Shown piece by piece: positions 15,674 to 25,000 of a DNA stretch of 51,584 nucleotides. The notes beneath the pieces are model-generated. The model saw nothing but the letters and a program-made list of their open reading frames with translations, searched no databases and was not told the DNA's origin. The stretch's first letter is position 1; each line of letters starts with the position of its first letter. The stretch is from Gammaproteobacteria bacterium (lineage in GTDB: Bacteria > Pseudomonadota > Gammaproteobacteria > GCA-001735895). The translations under genes and the position numbers were made by a program. The DNA lies in the NCBI GenBank assembly GCA_030595795.1, contig JAUVCH010000014.1, forward strand, positions 1 to 51,584, in the 5' to 3' direction.

Positions 15674-16940
15674 CCGGGAGCACGACGTAGGCTTCATCTC
15701 GCAACCTTTGTTGCCAGATACCAAAGACCTCGCGCTGTTTTTGCTCAAGTAATTGAGAATAGATTTTTTCGCGTTTACTTTCAGCGGTCTCATCGATGGT
15801 TCGGCGGCCGGTTACTTCGGCTATATGCCAGCCAAACTGACTCCTGAAAGGTTCGCTGATTTGACCGGGTTCAAGGCGATCTGTCACTTCCTGATATTCT
15901 TTTACCGTATCGCCCTTTTCCATCCAGCCAATGTCACCGCCTTCGGCACCGCTGGTGTAGTCGACGGAGTAGAGCCGGGCCAGTCGAGCAAAATCCTCGC
16001 CGGCGAGCAGACGCTGGCGTAGTTCGAGCAAGCGGGCTTCGATCTCTTCTTCACTGATTAGCTCATTCGGGCGCAATAGAATATGCCGCGACTGTACCTG
16101 GGTAGTGAAGACCTGCTGGGTGTCTTTGCGATCACTAAGAGTGACAATGTGGTAACCACTAGCACTGCGTAGTGGACCCGCATATTCTCCAGGCTTCATA
16201 CCCAGAACCACGTCGGTAAACAATCCGGGAATTTCAGCTTTTTTACGCCAGCCCAAATCACCGCCACTGAGCGCGGTAGAACCGCTGGAGTATTGATTGG
16301 CAAGCTGCTCGAATACGGCGCCGTCGTTAAGCTTTTCGAGTATTTCAGTTGACTGGACTTTTGCCTCGGCAATTTGCTCTGGTGTCGCGGCGTCTGGCAA
16401 TGTGATGAGAATATGGGAGAGCTTGTATTCATACTCGATGCCATCGTCGTTACGGTTGATAAAGTCATCGACTTCTTCGTCGCTAATGATTGCAGTTCTA
16501 GCTGTGTACTGGCGTCTGAGTGCATTGAGGGTTAAGTCTTTGCGAATAGTTTCTCGGTATTTTTCGTAGTCGATGCCCTCGGCAATTAAAACCTGCCGAA
16601 ATTTAGTCAAATCCATCTGGTTATCACGAGAAATTTTCTGCATGGCCTGATTAAGCCGTCCTTCAGTGATTTTCAGCCCCCGTCGTCTGGCCTCTTGTAG
16701 CAGAATCGAATCGTTAATCATCGCCTCCAGTATCTGTCGTTGTAACGTCCCGTCATCGGGTAGTTTACGCTTAGATCGTGTGAATTCCGTGATGATTAAT
16801 GTCTTACGGGCGTCAAGCTCCCGTTCGGTGATGACATCGTCCTCGACAATTGCGACGATAGCATCGATCGACTTTTGTGCGGCCTCGGCCTGTACGGTAA
16901 GCCCTAGTAGGGATAAAGCGATTATCGATAATAATTTCAT
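15666..16940 (-). CDS. surA: Periplasmic chaperone and peptidyl-prolyl isomerase SurA
   Basis: Periplasmic chaperone that escorts outer-membrane proteins to the BAM complex. The 424-residue protein has a signal peptide (about residues 1-20), the SurA N-terminal domain (DAIVAIVEDDVITERELD and following) and two parvulin domains, roughly 170-275 and 285-385, the second including VQSRHILLRPNE and GGDIGWMEKGD. It lies between lptD (14-base gap) and pdxA (8-base overlap), the classical order, which couples outer-membrane assembly to cofactor synthesis. Confidence 0.95.
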   Translation of the reverse strand: MKLLSIIALSLLGLTVQAEAAQKSIDAIVAIVEDDVITERELDARKTLIITEFTRSKRKLPDDGTLQRQILEAMINDSILLQEARRRGLKITEGRLNQAMQKISRDNQMDLTKFRQVLIAEGIDYEKYRETIRKDLTLNALRRQYTARTAIISDEEVDDFINRNDDGIEYEYKLSHILITLPDAATPEQIAEAKVQSTEILEKLNDGAVFEQLANQYSSGSTALSGGDLGWRKKAEIPGLFTDVVLGMKPGEYAGPLRSASGYHIVTLSDRKDTQQVFTTQVQSRHILLRPNELISEEEIEARLLELRQRLLAGEDFARLARLYSVDYTSGAEGGDIGWMEKGDTVKEYQEVTDRLEPGQISEPFRSQFGWHIAEVTGRRTIDETAESKREKIYSQLLEQKQREVFGIWQQRLRDEAYVVLPDA

Positions 16941-16954
16941 TGGATAACGGTCGT

Positions 16955-19135
16955 TTAAAAGCGGGATTGGTAACCTGGTATTGCCTGTCTTAAATGGGCG
17001 TCGACATCTTTACCAGCCTGAGTTAAGCCCTTTAGTGTCAATTCGAAAAACAGGGCCCTGTCGGTTTCAATGAAATCATCGTCACTAACCTGACTGGCGA
17101 GTATTTTAAGGCCCCAGCAGCAGGATTCATAGCTAATGCCGAATAAATTTTCGACCGGTTTGTCAAATAGTAATGATTCATGGTACTTGGCGATTAGTGT
17201 CCAGCGTTCGTTGACCGGATAGACAACCGAAACCGCCGATTGTTCCAGTTCGGTGTCCTTGAAAAAATATTCGAGATTAGCGGCAAAGCCGTTCTTCGCC
17301 CAGTTGATCGATATTTCGCGTTTGGAAAACTCGTCGAGTGTTTCGTCATAGACCAGATCAGTACCAATTATCAGGTTAGGCGTTGGGTTAATGTCAATTT
17401 CGGTAATAATATTAGAGCGCTTGCGGTCATTGATAACGCCGTCCAGACTGACGAGGCGGTCGTCTGCATAAAATATTTGTGCTACCCGGGCGTATAGCAG
17501 GGCTCTACCGCTTTCGTTGTTGTAAATTCGCGAGCCCAGGCCGAGGGTAACCTGATCGGTATCGCCAAGACGATCAACACCGCTGAATCGATTAGGCAGG
17601 AAAAAATTGTTATAGGTTTCAGGTCTCAGTGCGGCATCAAAATCGGGAATTTCACTTTGATCCTCAAAGGGGATGTGCACGAAATAAAGCTGGGGTTCGA
17701 GGGTTTGCAGCCAGTCATCATCCGATCCGGCGATGCGCTCGAAAAATAATCCGCTATCCAGGCTCACAATCGGCAGACCTCGCTCAATCGCATCGTCTCC
17801 GAGCGTATTATTGTCGAGCGCATACTCGGTGAAAGCGTATTGCAATTTTGGATTGAAAAAATACCAGCTCTCGTTACTAGCCCAGCTCAGGCTGGGTAAC
17901 AAGTGGCCTCTGCTACCGTTAATACTAGCCTCGCGTTTAAATTGAACCAGCTCATTTTCCATCTTAAATTGAAGGCCGTTATCCCAGGGCTGAAATTTGC
18001 TATTGAAGGTCAGGCGCGGCAGGAGCTGGTATGGTCGACTGGTGATGGCAATGCTGGTATCGACTGTCTGATAGTCTTGCCAGAATAATGATGTTTCCCA
18101 GGATTCACCATCGTGAGCGAGTTCCAAATGCCTGTCGAGGTAGTCCACTTCGTTGGTACCCGGCACCAGATTGTCAAGGTCACCGAAATAGTCATCGTCA
18201 GAAACTTCCTGTAATAGTAGGTCGCCACTTAAATCGAATCCTAGAGATGACTGATGGGCCCAGCGTTTAAACCACCGTGTATCCTCGGTTATGTCGTCAT
18301 CCAGGTAAGTGTAGTCAATCTGCCCCTGGTTGTGTTGGAACAGGTAACGATGTTCGCTGGCATATTGCAGGCCTCGGTCGGTGTACCAGGCTGGTTTGAA
18401 AGTGGTATCGAAATTGGGCGCTATATTCCAGTATACCGGTAAAGCGATATGGCTATTGTTCGAATCTGCAATATTAAAGGTCGGTGTTAGTACACCCGAC
18501 ATGCGGCGGTCATCGATAGGGAATTGAAAATAAGGCAAATAGAAAAACGGGATATTCTGGAAATAAATCGTGGCGTGGCGGGCGATACCCAGGCCGCGAT
18601 CATCGTCGATCTCGAGTTCGTCACCGGTGAAGTGCCAGGCGCGATCCTCGGGGTCGCAGGCCGTATAGACTATATCGCGGAAACGACTAAGTGACTGGTC
18701 GAATATTTCGATATTGCTGGCGCTTCCGCGTCCGTGACGCCCGCGCATTTCGAATTCAGCTGCGTCTATTTCGGCACTATCTTTTCTCTGGTCGAAAGTC
18801 AGGTGTTCTGAGCTCAGTCTGAAGTTCGGTTTTTCGAAAATGACAGAACCACTGGCTTCGAGTTTTTCGTTGTCTTCGTCATAAATAAGCTGATCAGCGT
18901 TGATGGATTGATTGCCACGTTTTAAGCGAACGTTGCCGCTGAAATTTAGAAAGTTGTTGTCGTCGCGTAAAACCTGGTCGGCTTCGACTTCGGTGTTGGC
19001 GACTGCGTCACTTTGACTTTCGACAAGATGATATGCCGGAATACGGCAAAGCCCCCAGTTTTCACTGGCGAAAAGGCTGGTCGGTAGCAGGCCAAAGAGC
19101 AGGCCTGCGAATATTAATTGGCGCAGATAAAACAA
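16955..19135 (-). CDS. lptD: LPS-assembly outer-membrane protein LptD
   Basis: Outer-membrane beta-barrel that inserts lipopolysaccharide into the outer leaflet with LptE. The 726-residue protein has a signal peptide, an OstA/LptA-like periplasmic jellyroll (about 45-190) and a large C-terminal barrel. All four cysteines needed for the interdomain disulfides are visible: Cys30, Cys160 and the adjacent Cys672-Cys673. It heads the minus-strand lptD-surA-pdxA unit. The barrel is somewhat shorter than in E. coli (784 residues). Confidence 0.95.
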   Translation of the reverse strand: MFYLRQLIFAGLLFGLLPTSLFASENWGLCRIPAYHLVESQSDAVANTEVEADQVLRDDNNFLNFSGNVRLKRGNQSINADQLIYDEDNEKLEASGSVIFEKPNFRLSSEHLTFDQRKDSAEIDAAEFEMRGRHGRGSASNIEIFDQSLSRFRDIVYTACDPEDRAWHFTGDELEIDDDRGLGIARHATIYFQNIPFFYLPYFQFPIDDRRMSGVLTPTFNIADSNNSHIALPVYWNIAPNFDTTFKPAWYTDRGLQYASEHRYLFQHNQGQIDYTYLDDDITEDTRWFKRWAHQSSLGFDLSGDLLLQEVSDDDYFGDLDNLVPGTNEVDYLDRHLELAHDGESWETSLFWQDYQTVDTSIAITSRPYQLLPRLTFNSKFQPWDNGLQFKMENELVQFKREASINGSRGHLLPSLSWASNESWYFFNPKLQYAFTEYALDNNTLGDDAIERGLPIVSLDSGLFFERIAGSDDDWLQTLEPQLYFVHIPFEDQSEIPDFDAALRPETYNNFFLPNRFSGVDRLGDTDQVTLGLGSRIYNNESGRALLYARVAQIFYADDRLVSLDGVINDRKRSNIITEIDINPTPNLIIGTDLVYDETLDEFSKREISINWAKNGFAANLEYFFKDTELEQSAVSVVYPVNERWTLIAKYHESLLFDKPVENLFGISYESCCWGLKILASQVSDDDFIETDRALFFELTLKGLTQAGKDVDAHLRQAIPGYQSRF

Positions 19136-19244
19136 GGTAATCCAGAAAATAAAAATATTTTGTCACATAAAACCGCTGACGGCGAGAGGCTATGATGGAT
19201 TACCTGGGGTTAATCTTGGCTGAATTGATAATCAGGGCTCTATA

Positions 19245-20207
19245 TTATCCCGCCCGAAAAATCTCAGTATCAGGATGAAACGCAAACCAGGCAAACCAGA
19301 AGCCCTGAATCCCCGCGATTTCTTTCTCGTTTGCATCGGTGATTGTGACGGCACGGTTTTCACTGTCCCAATGAATGGTGATGTTAGTGCCGTTAACGCT
19401 ATCGGCAAAGCTAGCGCGAGCATTATTCTCAAGCTCAATAAAAGGGTAAGCCTTGTACACGCCTCCGAACTCGACGCCGACCACTAGTTCCTTGGGATGA
19501 TAGGTATCCGGCGCGCGGTTATTGACCTGAAAAAATAGCGCGCGTGACTCGCCATATCCCGAATAGGGGTCATGAGTATAGTCGCGGGAAAATCCAGTTT
19601 CGTCGGATAGTACGAGTGTATCAGGGTGCTTTTGTTGCCAGGCTTTCCAACTGGTATGGCTGATTGGAATTCTCTTCAGCTTGGTACCGACTAATTTGCC
19701 CGATACTGAACTACTGGATATCTGCGACCATAAAGATTCGGTATTGCGGTCGTAGAGTAAAACATCGCTGTTGTATAACAGGCCAGACACACCAAATTCT
19801 GTCACTTTGCCATCTATATTGGCATCGAAAGCAACGGCGGTTCCGCACAGTGGGCAATAGGTGATTGCATAATTTTGCGCGTTAATTTTGTCGTTGACGA
19901 TTTCGTGCCAGTTCAGAATCGAAATCGGGTAGGCCCTGGCAACACCGTCGATTTCAATGCCTACAATACGATCCTTGTCGGCGAGATAACCGGCTTCACT
20001 GGCCTTAATCAGTTTCGGGTCGGAGATAGCTGGAATGCCGTCTTTCGGTGGCCCGCCACGCATAATTTGCTCTTGTGGGATGATCGCGTTGGAAATATCG
20101 AAACCATTTTGAGAGATCGCATTGGCACTGTACTGGACCACCAGAACGCCAAGTATTAACGATAAAAGTACCAGAAATCGGTTTTTCTTTAACCATTGAA
20201 GTTGCAT
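19245..20207 (-). CDS. DUF3179 domain-containing exported protein
   Basis: A 320-residue protein with an N-terminal membrane anchor or signal sequence (about residues 10-30, preceded by LKKNR) and a DUF3179 domain. Family markers are GIEIDGVARAYPISILNWHEIVND (in part), ITYCPLCGTAVAFD with a Cys-x-x-Cys pair, SLWSQISSSSVSG and the RDYTHDPYSGYG region. The family's function is unknown; the CPLC pair and His residues suggest possible metal or redox chemistry, which is inference. It lies 90 bases downstream of a LysR gene on the same strand, and no partner gene is evident. Confidence 0.85.
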   Translation of the reverse strand: MQLQWLKKNRFLVLLSLILGVLVVQYSANAISQNGFDISNAIIPQEQIMRGGPPKDGIPAISDPKLIKASEAGYLADKDRIVGIEIDGVARAYPISILNWHEIVNDKINAQNYAITYCPLCGTAVAFDANIDGKVTEFGVSGLLYNSDVLLYDRNTESLWSQISSSSVSGKLVGTKLKRIPISHTSWKAWQQKHPDTLVLSDETGFSRDYTHDPYSGYGESRALFFQVNNRAPDTYHPKELVVGVEFGGVYKAYPFIELENNARASFADSVNGTNITIHWDSENRAVTITDANEKEIAGIQGFWFAWFAFHPDTEIFRAG

Positions 20208-20297
20208 GAGATTCTCCCCGCTGGGTTTTAGTGATAAAAACCTGATCAGGGATTTGAGTGAGAATTTAACAATTGATTCAATTTTATTTGACCAAAT

Positions 20298-21170
20298 TTA
20301 AGAAGCCATCAAAGCCTGACTCAAAGCAGTAACAACCTTTTCCCGGGAACTACTGACTCGGGTCAACAAAACCACTTGCCTTCGATAATGATTGGGCTTG
20401 ATAACTTCTGCCTGTAGGTTCGAGGTCGATAGCCCTAATCCGGCCCATTGTGGCACTAGCGAAACCCCCATGTCCTGTTGAACGAGTGTTTTGATGGTTT
20501 CCAGTGCATCGAGCTCATAGCAGGGTTCGATGCGAATTTTTCGGTCTTTAATATACTGCCGCGCTTTAACGCCGCCCCATGATTGGGAGTCGTAACATAT
20601 ATAGGGGTTTTGCAATAACTTCTCACGAATGTTGCTACCAGGGGCATGATTCGATAGCAGTATTAACGGCTCGTCTCGTAGTAACAGAGACTGGTATTCC
20701 CGGGGTAATTTATAGGGAGGGGACGCAATAATTGCCGCGTCAATGCGCCTCTCGGTCAAATCAACGTAAAGGGAATTTGATGTCCCGGGTTTGATTTGCA
20801 GGATCAGACCCGGCGAGGTCAAGGCCAGTTGCTTAATCGCGCCGGGGATAATACCGGTTAAGGCGGTCGAAATCGCACCGAGGTGTAACTTACCGGAAAC
20901 GCCAGAGTAGTCGATGTCTGCATTGAGCTCTCTATATTCACTGACAATATGGCGCATTCGAGGTAACAGGCTCAGGCAGGCTTCAGTCGGAGTGGCTTTG
21001 TGAGTACTTCGATTGAGTAACTCGGTATTGAAATGGTTTTCCATTGCCAGAATGCGTTGGCCGACAGCCGCCGGGGTAAGGTTCTGAGCCTGAGCTGCGC
21101 GAGCGATCGAACCGAGCTCGACGATTGCAATCAGGCTTTCCAGGTAACGGATATCCACTGTGACGATCAC
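20298..21170 (-). CDS. LysR-family transcriptional regulator
   Basis: A 290-residue LysR protein: winged HTH at residues about 5-65 (LESLIAIVELGSIARAAQAQ, in part, then AVGQRILAMENHF) and a periplasmic-binding-like effector domain from about 90. It starts with GTG; a second GTG four codons later (21158) would give the more usual start just before DIRYLES. It is divergent from the aminotransferase-DMGDH-dddP genes across a 121-base gap containing palindromes, so it probably controls that operon in response to a pathway metabolite. Confidence 0.9.
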   Translation of the reverse strand: MIVTVDIRYLESLIAIVELGSIARAAQAQNLTPAAVGQRILAMENHFNTELLNRSTHKATPTEACLSLLPRMRHIVSEYRELNADIDYSGVSGKLHLGAISTALTGIIPGAIKQLALTSPGLILQIKPGTSNSLYVDLTERRIDAAIIASPPYKLPREYQSLLLRDEPLILLSNHAPGSNIREKLLQNPYICYDSQSWGGVKARQYIKDRKIRIEPCYELDALETIKTLVQQDMGVSLVPQWAGLGLSTSNLQAEVIKPNHYRRQVVLLTRVSSSREKVVTALSQALMAS

Positions 21171-21231
21171 CAGTATATTTCTAAAGAATTATTTTATAAC
21201 AATTAAAATATTAACCGTTATCAATTTATTA

Positions 21232-21247
21232 ATTCGAATGCTAGCAT
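21232..21247. promoter_or_regulatory. Overlapping palindromes in the LysR divergent gap
   Basis: ATTCGAAT (21232-21239) and ATGCTAGCAT (21238-21247) are both perfect palindromes that overlap by two bases. They lie 45-60 bases before the aminotransferase start. A LysR-type binding site is a reasonable reading but unproven. Confidence 0.35.
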
Positions 21248-21291
21248 CGCAACAATTTTACGGTGACTAGTCAGAAAGTTTTGGAGAATTC

Positions 21292-22542
21292 ATGTTTGAA
21301 AATAGTTTAATGCAGGACATCCGACAACGTTTCCACCACGTCGATACCTGCCCTTATCAGGGCGAGCGGATTTTTTTCGAAAATGCCGGTGGCTCGCTTA
21401 CCTTAAAGTCAGTGGTCGAAACCAATACGTATTTTGCTGCGATTCCGGATAATCAGGGGCGTGATAACCCGGCTTCGCACGAACTGGTTCGTGTGATTAA
21501 TCAGGCGCGCGAAGACATGCGGCTATTTCTCGGCGTCGAGCAAGGGCCGGTGTTCGTCGGGGAGAGTGGCACCGAATTATTATTTCGTCTGGTTCGAGCG
21601 GCTGTTTTGGGTTCTGCAGACGGTGGCAATATTGTCGGCAGTACGCTCGAACACCCGGCGACCGTTAGTGCCAGCAAGCGCTGGGGCGAGATTGCCGGTA
21701 AGGAATATCGAGCGGCTATCCACAATAATGATAGCGCCACGGTAACCGTCGATGACTATCAATCAATTGTTGACGCCGATACCCGCGTGGCGACCATTAT
21801 TCACACCAGTCCGGTCACTGGTATCTCAGTCGATGTCAAAGCTGTGGCTCGGGCGATACGGGATGTTTCACCAGATTGCGTTATCATCGTCGATGGCATC
21901 CAGCATGCACCGCACGGTGGCCTCGATGTCGATAGTTATGATATCGATGCCTACGCGATCTCGGCCTATAAAATATATTCGCGCCACAACTATGGTTTTG
22001 CCTGGATGTCGCCGCGCCTGAGTCATCTCGAGCACGATCATCTCGATGGCACACCCGATGATTTCTGGGAACTTGGCACCCGCGATACTTCGGCCTTCGC
22101 CTGTACTTCCGAAGTGGTGAATTACCTGGACTGGCTAGGCTCTAACTTTACCGATTCCGATGACCGCAGTACACGTTTGCAGGCCGCAGGCAAGGCGATA
22201 GGGGAGCAGGAAGCCGGGCTAATCAATGTCATGATAAACGGAACAAACGGGCAAAAAGGCTTACGTGATATACCCGAAGTATTCCTCATCGGTGGATACG
22301 ACTCCGATTGTCGTGAAGGTTTGTGTTCGATCATCGTCGAAGGTAAGCCTTGCACCGAAGTAGTAACTGAGCTAAACCGGCGTGGCGTGCGCACCCATGT
22401 ACGCAAGGCGGATTATTTTTCAGGCAATATATTGGCGCCATTGAATCGACCTACCTGTATTCGGGTTTCGATGTGTCATTACAATACGAAAGAAGAGGTG
22501 TTGAAATTTTTGCGTGAACTGGAAGGGATAATTGCTGGATAA
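21292..22542 (+). CDS. Aminotransferase class V / cysteine-desulfurase-like PLP enzyme
   Basis: A fold-type I PLP enzyme of 416 residues. Visible features are FENAGGSLTLKSV near residue 30, the aspartate-glutamine/histidine segment IIVDGIQHAPHGG (Asp201, His205) that contacts the PLP ring, and the Schiff-base Lys227 in SAYKIYS. This architecture resembles SufS/CsdA-like and class V aminotransferase proteins, but no SUF partner is present. It is the first gene of the LysR-divergent operon, with dmgdh-like and dddP genes following. The substrate is unknown; an amino compound linked to methylated osmolyte turnover, or a C-S lyase reaction, is possible but inferred only from context. Confidence 0.75.
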   Translation: MFENSLMQDIRQRFHHVDTCPYQGERIFFENAGGSLTLKSVVETNTYFAAIPDNQGRDNPASHELVRVINQAREDMRLFLGVEQGPVFVGESGTELLFRLVRAAVLGSADGGNIVGSTLEHPATVSASKRWGEIAGKEYRAAIHNNDSATVTVDDYQSIVDADTRVATIIHTSPVTGISVDVKAVARAIRDVSPDCVIIVDGIQHAPHGGLDVDSYDIDAYAISAYKIYSRHNYGFAWMSPRLSHLEHDHLDGTPDDFWELGTRDTSAFACTSEVVNYLDWLGSNFTDSDDRSTRLQAAGKAIGEQEAGLINVMINGTNGQKGLRDIPEVFLIGGYDSDCREGLCSIIVEGKPCTEVVTELNRRGVRTHVRKADYFSGNILAPLNRPTCIRVSMCHYNTKEEVLKFLRELEGIIAG

Positions 22543-22577
22543 AAGCTCGTACCAGAATTGAAGAGTCGGAGGGGAGA

Positions 22578-24998
22578 ATGAAAACGAATGCTCAAGCGGT
22601 AATCATCGGAGGCGGTCTGGTCGGCTGTTCGATTCTTTATCATTTGGCCAAGCTTGGTTGGACCGATGTGATTCTACTCGAACGCGATGAATTAACTTCG
22701 GGGTCGACCTGGCATGCGGCAGCCGGTATACACGGCCTGCACGATCACAATAATATTTCGAAGTTGCAGTATTACACCATGCAGCTTTACGAAGAACTTG
22801 AACGCGAAACCGGGCAGGGTTGCGGCATCTTTCAACCGGGTTCGCTGTATTTGGCACAGACCAGAGATCGCGAACATCAATTGCGCATGCAGGCCGCGAA
22901 GGCGAAATACTTCGAAGTCGAATTCCACGAGCTAAGCCGCGATGAGGCCGAGCGACTGCACCCGCTGGCCAATTTCGACGATATACGCTGCATTATGTAC
23001 GAACCCGACGGCGGCAATGTCGACCCATCCGGGGTGACTTATGCTTACGCTAAGGGTGCGCGTGCTCTGGGTGCTGAAATCGAACGATTTACACCGGTGA
23101 TCGCGACCACTCAACGGGCCGACGGCAGCTGGGATGTCGAAACCGACAAAGGCACGATCCATGCCGATGTGGTCGTCAATGCGGCAGGATTATGGGCGCG
23201 CGAAGTCGCCGCCATGGCGGGTTTTGAATTACCGCTGATACCGATGGAGCATCAATATCTTGTCACCGAAGCCATTCCTGAAATAGAGGCGCTGGGCAAA
23301 CGTTTACCGTTAATTGCTGATCGTGACGGCGAGTATTATATGCGCCAGGAAGGGCAGGGATTACTGGTTGGTGCTTATGAAAAAGGCGGTAAGTTCTGGG
23401 CCGAAGACGCAACGCCGATGGACTTTGGGCATGAGTTGCTCGACGAAGACCTCGATCGTATCGAAGAAAATCTCTTGCGCGCGTTCGAGCGCGTGCCGGT
23501 GCTCACTGAAGCCGGAGTTAAGCGCGTCATCAACGGCCCGATGATCTGGTCGCCTGATAGTTCGGCGCTATACGGCCCTGTGCCTGAATTAAAAAATTAC
23601 TATTGCTGTACCGGCATTATTCCCGGATTTTCGCAATCCGGCGGCCTGGGGTTGACGCTGGCACAGTGGATTATTGAAGGTGAACCAGAGATGGATATGT
23701 TCCCCTGGGATCTGGCGCGATTCGGTGACTGGGCCGACAAGTCATTTACCAGGGCGCGAGCGCATGATCAGTATTCGCATCGATTTAAAATTCACTTTCC
23801 TTACGAAGAACGCGAAGTCGGTCGACCTGTGAAAACTCGACCTGCTTATCAGCGCCAGAAAAGCCTGGGCGCGGTATTTGGTTTGAGCTACGGCTACGAA
23901 CACCCACTCTGGTATGCGGGTGAGGGTGTCGAAGCGAAAGAAGAGTACGGCTTCGAAAGACAAAACAGTTTCGAGGCGGTGGCAGCCGAATGTCAGGCTT
24001 TGCGTTCCAGTGTCGGCGTACTCGATGTTTCTAACTTCGCCAAATATGAAATCAAAGGCGAAGGCAGTGCCAACTGGCTAAATCGCGTCGTCGCCAACCA
24101 TGTGCCAACCGAAATAGGGCGCTCTTGCCTGACGCCGATGCTCGGTGTGCGCGGCGGTATCGCCGGTGATTTCACCATTACCAAGCTCGATGAGAATTAT
24201 TTTTTGATGATCGGCTCGGGTATTGCCGAGCGTTATCATCAGCGATTCTTTCAATCGGTAGCACGGCCCGATTCAGTCGGTTTCAAAAGTCTCACCGAAG
24301 CCTGGGCCGGGTTCAATGTCGCTGGCCCCAAATCGCGTGAATTACTACAAAGCCTGACCCAAGCTGATTTGTCGAATGATCAGTGCAAGTTCATGCACAG
24401 TCGAATGATCACTATTGCTGGTATCGAAGCGGTGATTTTACGCGTTTCATTTAGCGGTGACCTGGGTTGGGAAGTTTACGTGCCCATAGCGCAGCAACTG
24501 GCGTTATTCGATGCCATTCTAGAAGCGGGTAAGAGTCACGGCGTGCGTCCGGTTGGAAGCCGCTCGTTGTTGTCGTTACGTGTCGAAAAAGGCTACGGTA
24601 GCTGGAGCCGCGAATATTCACCCGAGTACTGGCCGCAGGAAGTCGGCCTTGATCAATTAATTAAACTCGACAAACCGGAGTTCCTGGGTCGAGAAGCTTA
24701 TATTGCGCTGAAAGACAAACCACCGCGCGAGAAGCTGGTGATTGCCGAAGTCGAGACCACCAACGCCGATGCTAACGGCGGTGAACCAATTTTTCTCAGG
24801 GATGGCACGCCGGTTGGTCGGGTTAGTTCGGGTGCTTATGGCCATACGGTAAGCAAGTCGCTGGCACTGTGTTTTATCAAGACCGAATACGCAACTGCTG
24901 GCACCGAACTCGATATCGCTATTCTTGGTTTGCCACATGCCGCTAAAATATTAGAAAAACCGCCCTTCGACCCGAATGGCGAACGCCTGAGGAGTTAA
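22578..24998 (+). CDS. FAD-dependent dimethylglycine/sarcosine dehydrogenase-like protein with GcvT domain
   Basis: An 806-residue fusion. The N-terminal DAO oxidoreductase domain (about 1-370) has the dinucleotide motif IIGGGLVGCS and GSTWHAAAG, whose histidine is the covalent-flavin position in DMGDH and sarcosine dehydrogenase. A short FAO middle domain (about 370-425) is followed by a GcvT aminomethyl-transferase-like domain (about 430-710) and its C-terminal barrel. Such enzymes oxidatively demethylate N-methyl groups and pass the one-carbon unit to tetrahydrofolate. It has a GGAGGGGAG ribosome site and is followed by dddP after two bases, so the two are clearly co-expressed. The true methylated substrate is not determined by sequence. 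Confidence 0.85.
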   Translation: MKTNAQAVIIGGGLVGCSILYHLAKLGWTDVILLERDELTSGSTWHAAAGIHGLHDHNNISKLQYYTMQLYEELERETGQGCGIFQPGSLYLAQTRDREHQLRMQAAKAKYFEVEFHELSRDEAERLHPLANFDDIRCIMYEPDGGNVDPSGVTYAYAKGARALGAEIERFTPVIATTQRADGSWDVETDKGTIHADVVVNAAGLWAREVAAMAGFELPLIPMEHQYLVTEAIPEIEALGKRLPLIADRDGEYYMRQEGQGLLVGAYEKGGKFWAEDATPMDFGHELLDEDLDRIEENLLRAFERVPVLTEAGVKRVINGPMIWSPDSSALYGPVPELKNYYCCTGIIPGFSQSGGLGLTLAQWIIEGEPEMDMFPWDLARFGDWADKSFTRARAHDQYSHRFKIHFPYEEREVGRPVKTRPAYQRQKSLGAVFGLSYGYEHPLWYAGEGVEAKEEYGFERQNSFEAVAAECQALRSSVGVLDVSNFAKYEIKGEGSANWLNRVVANHVPTEIGRSCLTPMLGVRGGIAGDFTITKLDENYFLMIGSGIAERYHQRFFQSVARPDSVGFKSLTEAWAGFNVAGPKSRELLQSLTQADLSNDQCKFMHSRMITIAGIEAVILRVSFSGDLGWEVYVPIAQQLALFDAILEAGKSHGVRPVGSRSLLSLRVEKGYGSWSREYSPEYWPQEVGLDQLIKLDKPEFLGREAYIALKDKPPREKLVIAEVETTNADANGGEPIFLRDGTPVGRVSSGAYGHTVSKSLALCFIKTEYATAGTELDIAILGLPHAAKILEKPPFDPNGERLRS

Positions 24999-25000
24999 TT

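Noticed and set aside
15674..15793. Longer N-terminus for pdxA
   Set aside because: The extra residues are unconserved and lie within surA; the ATG at 15673 gives the canonical PdxA start.
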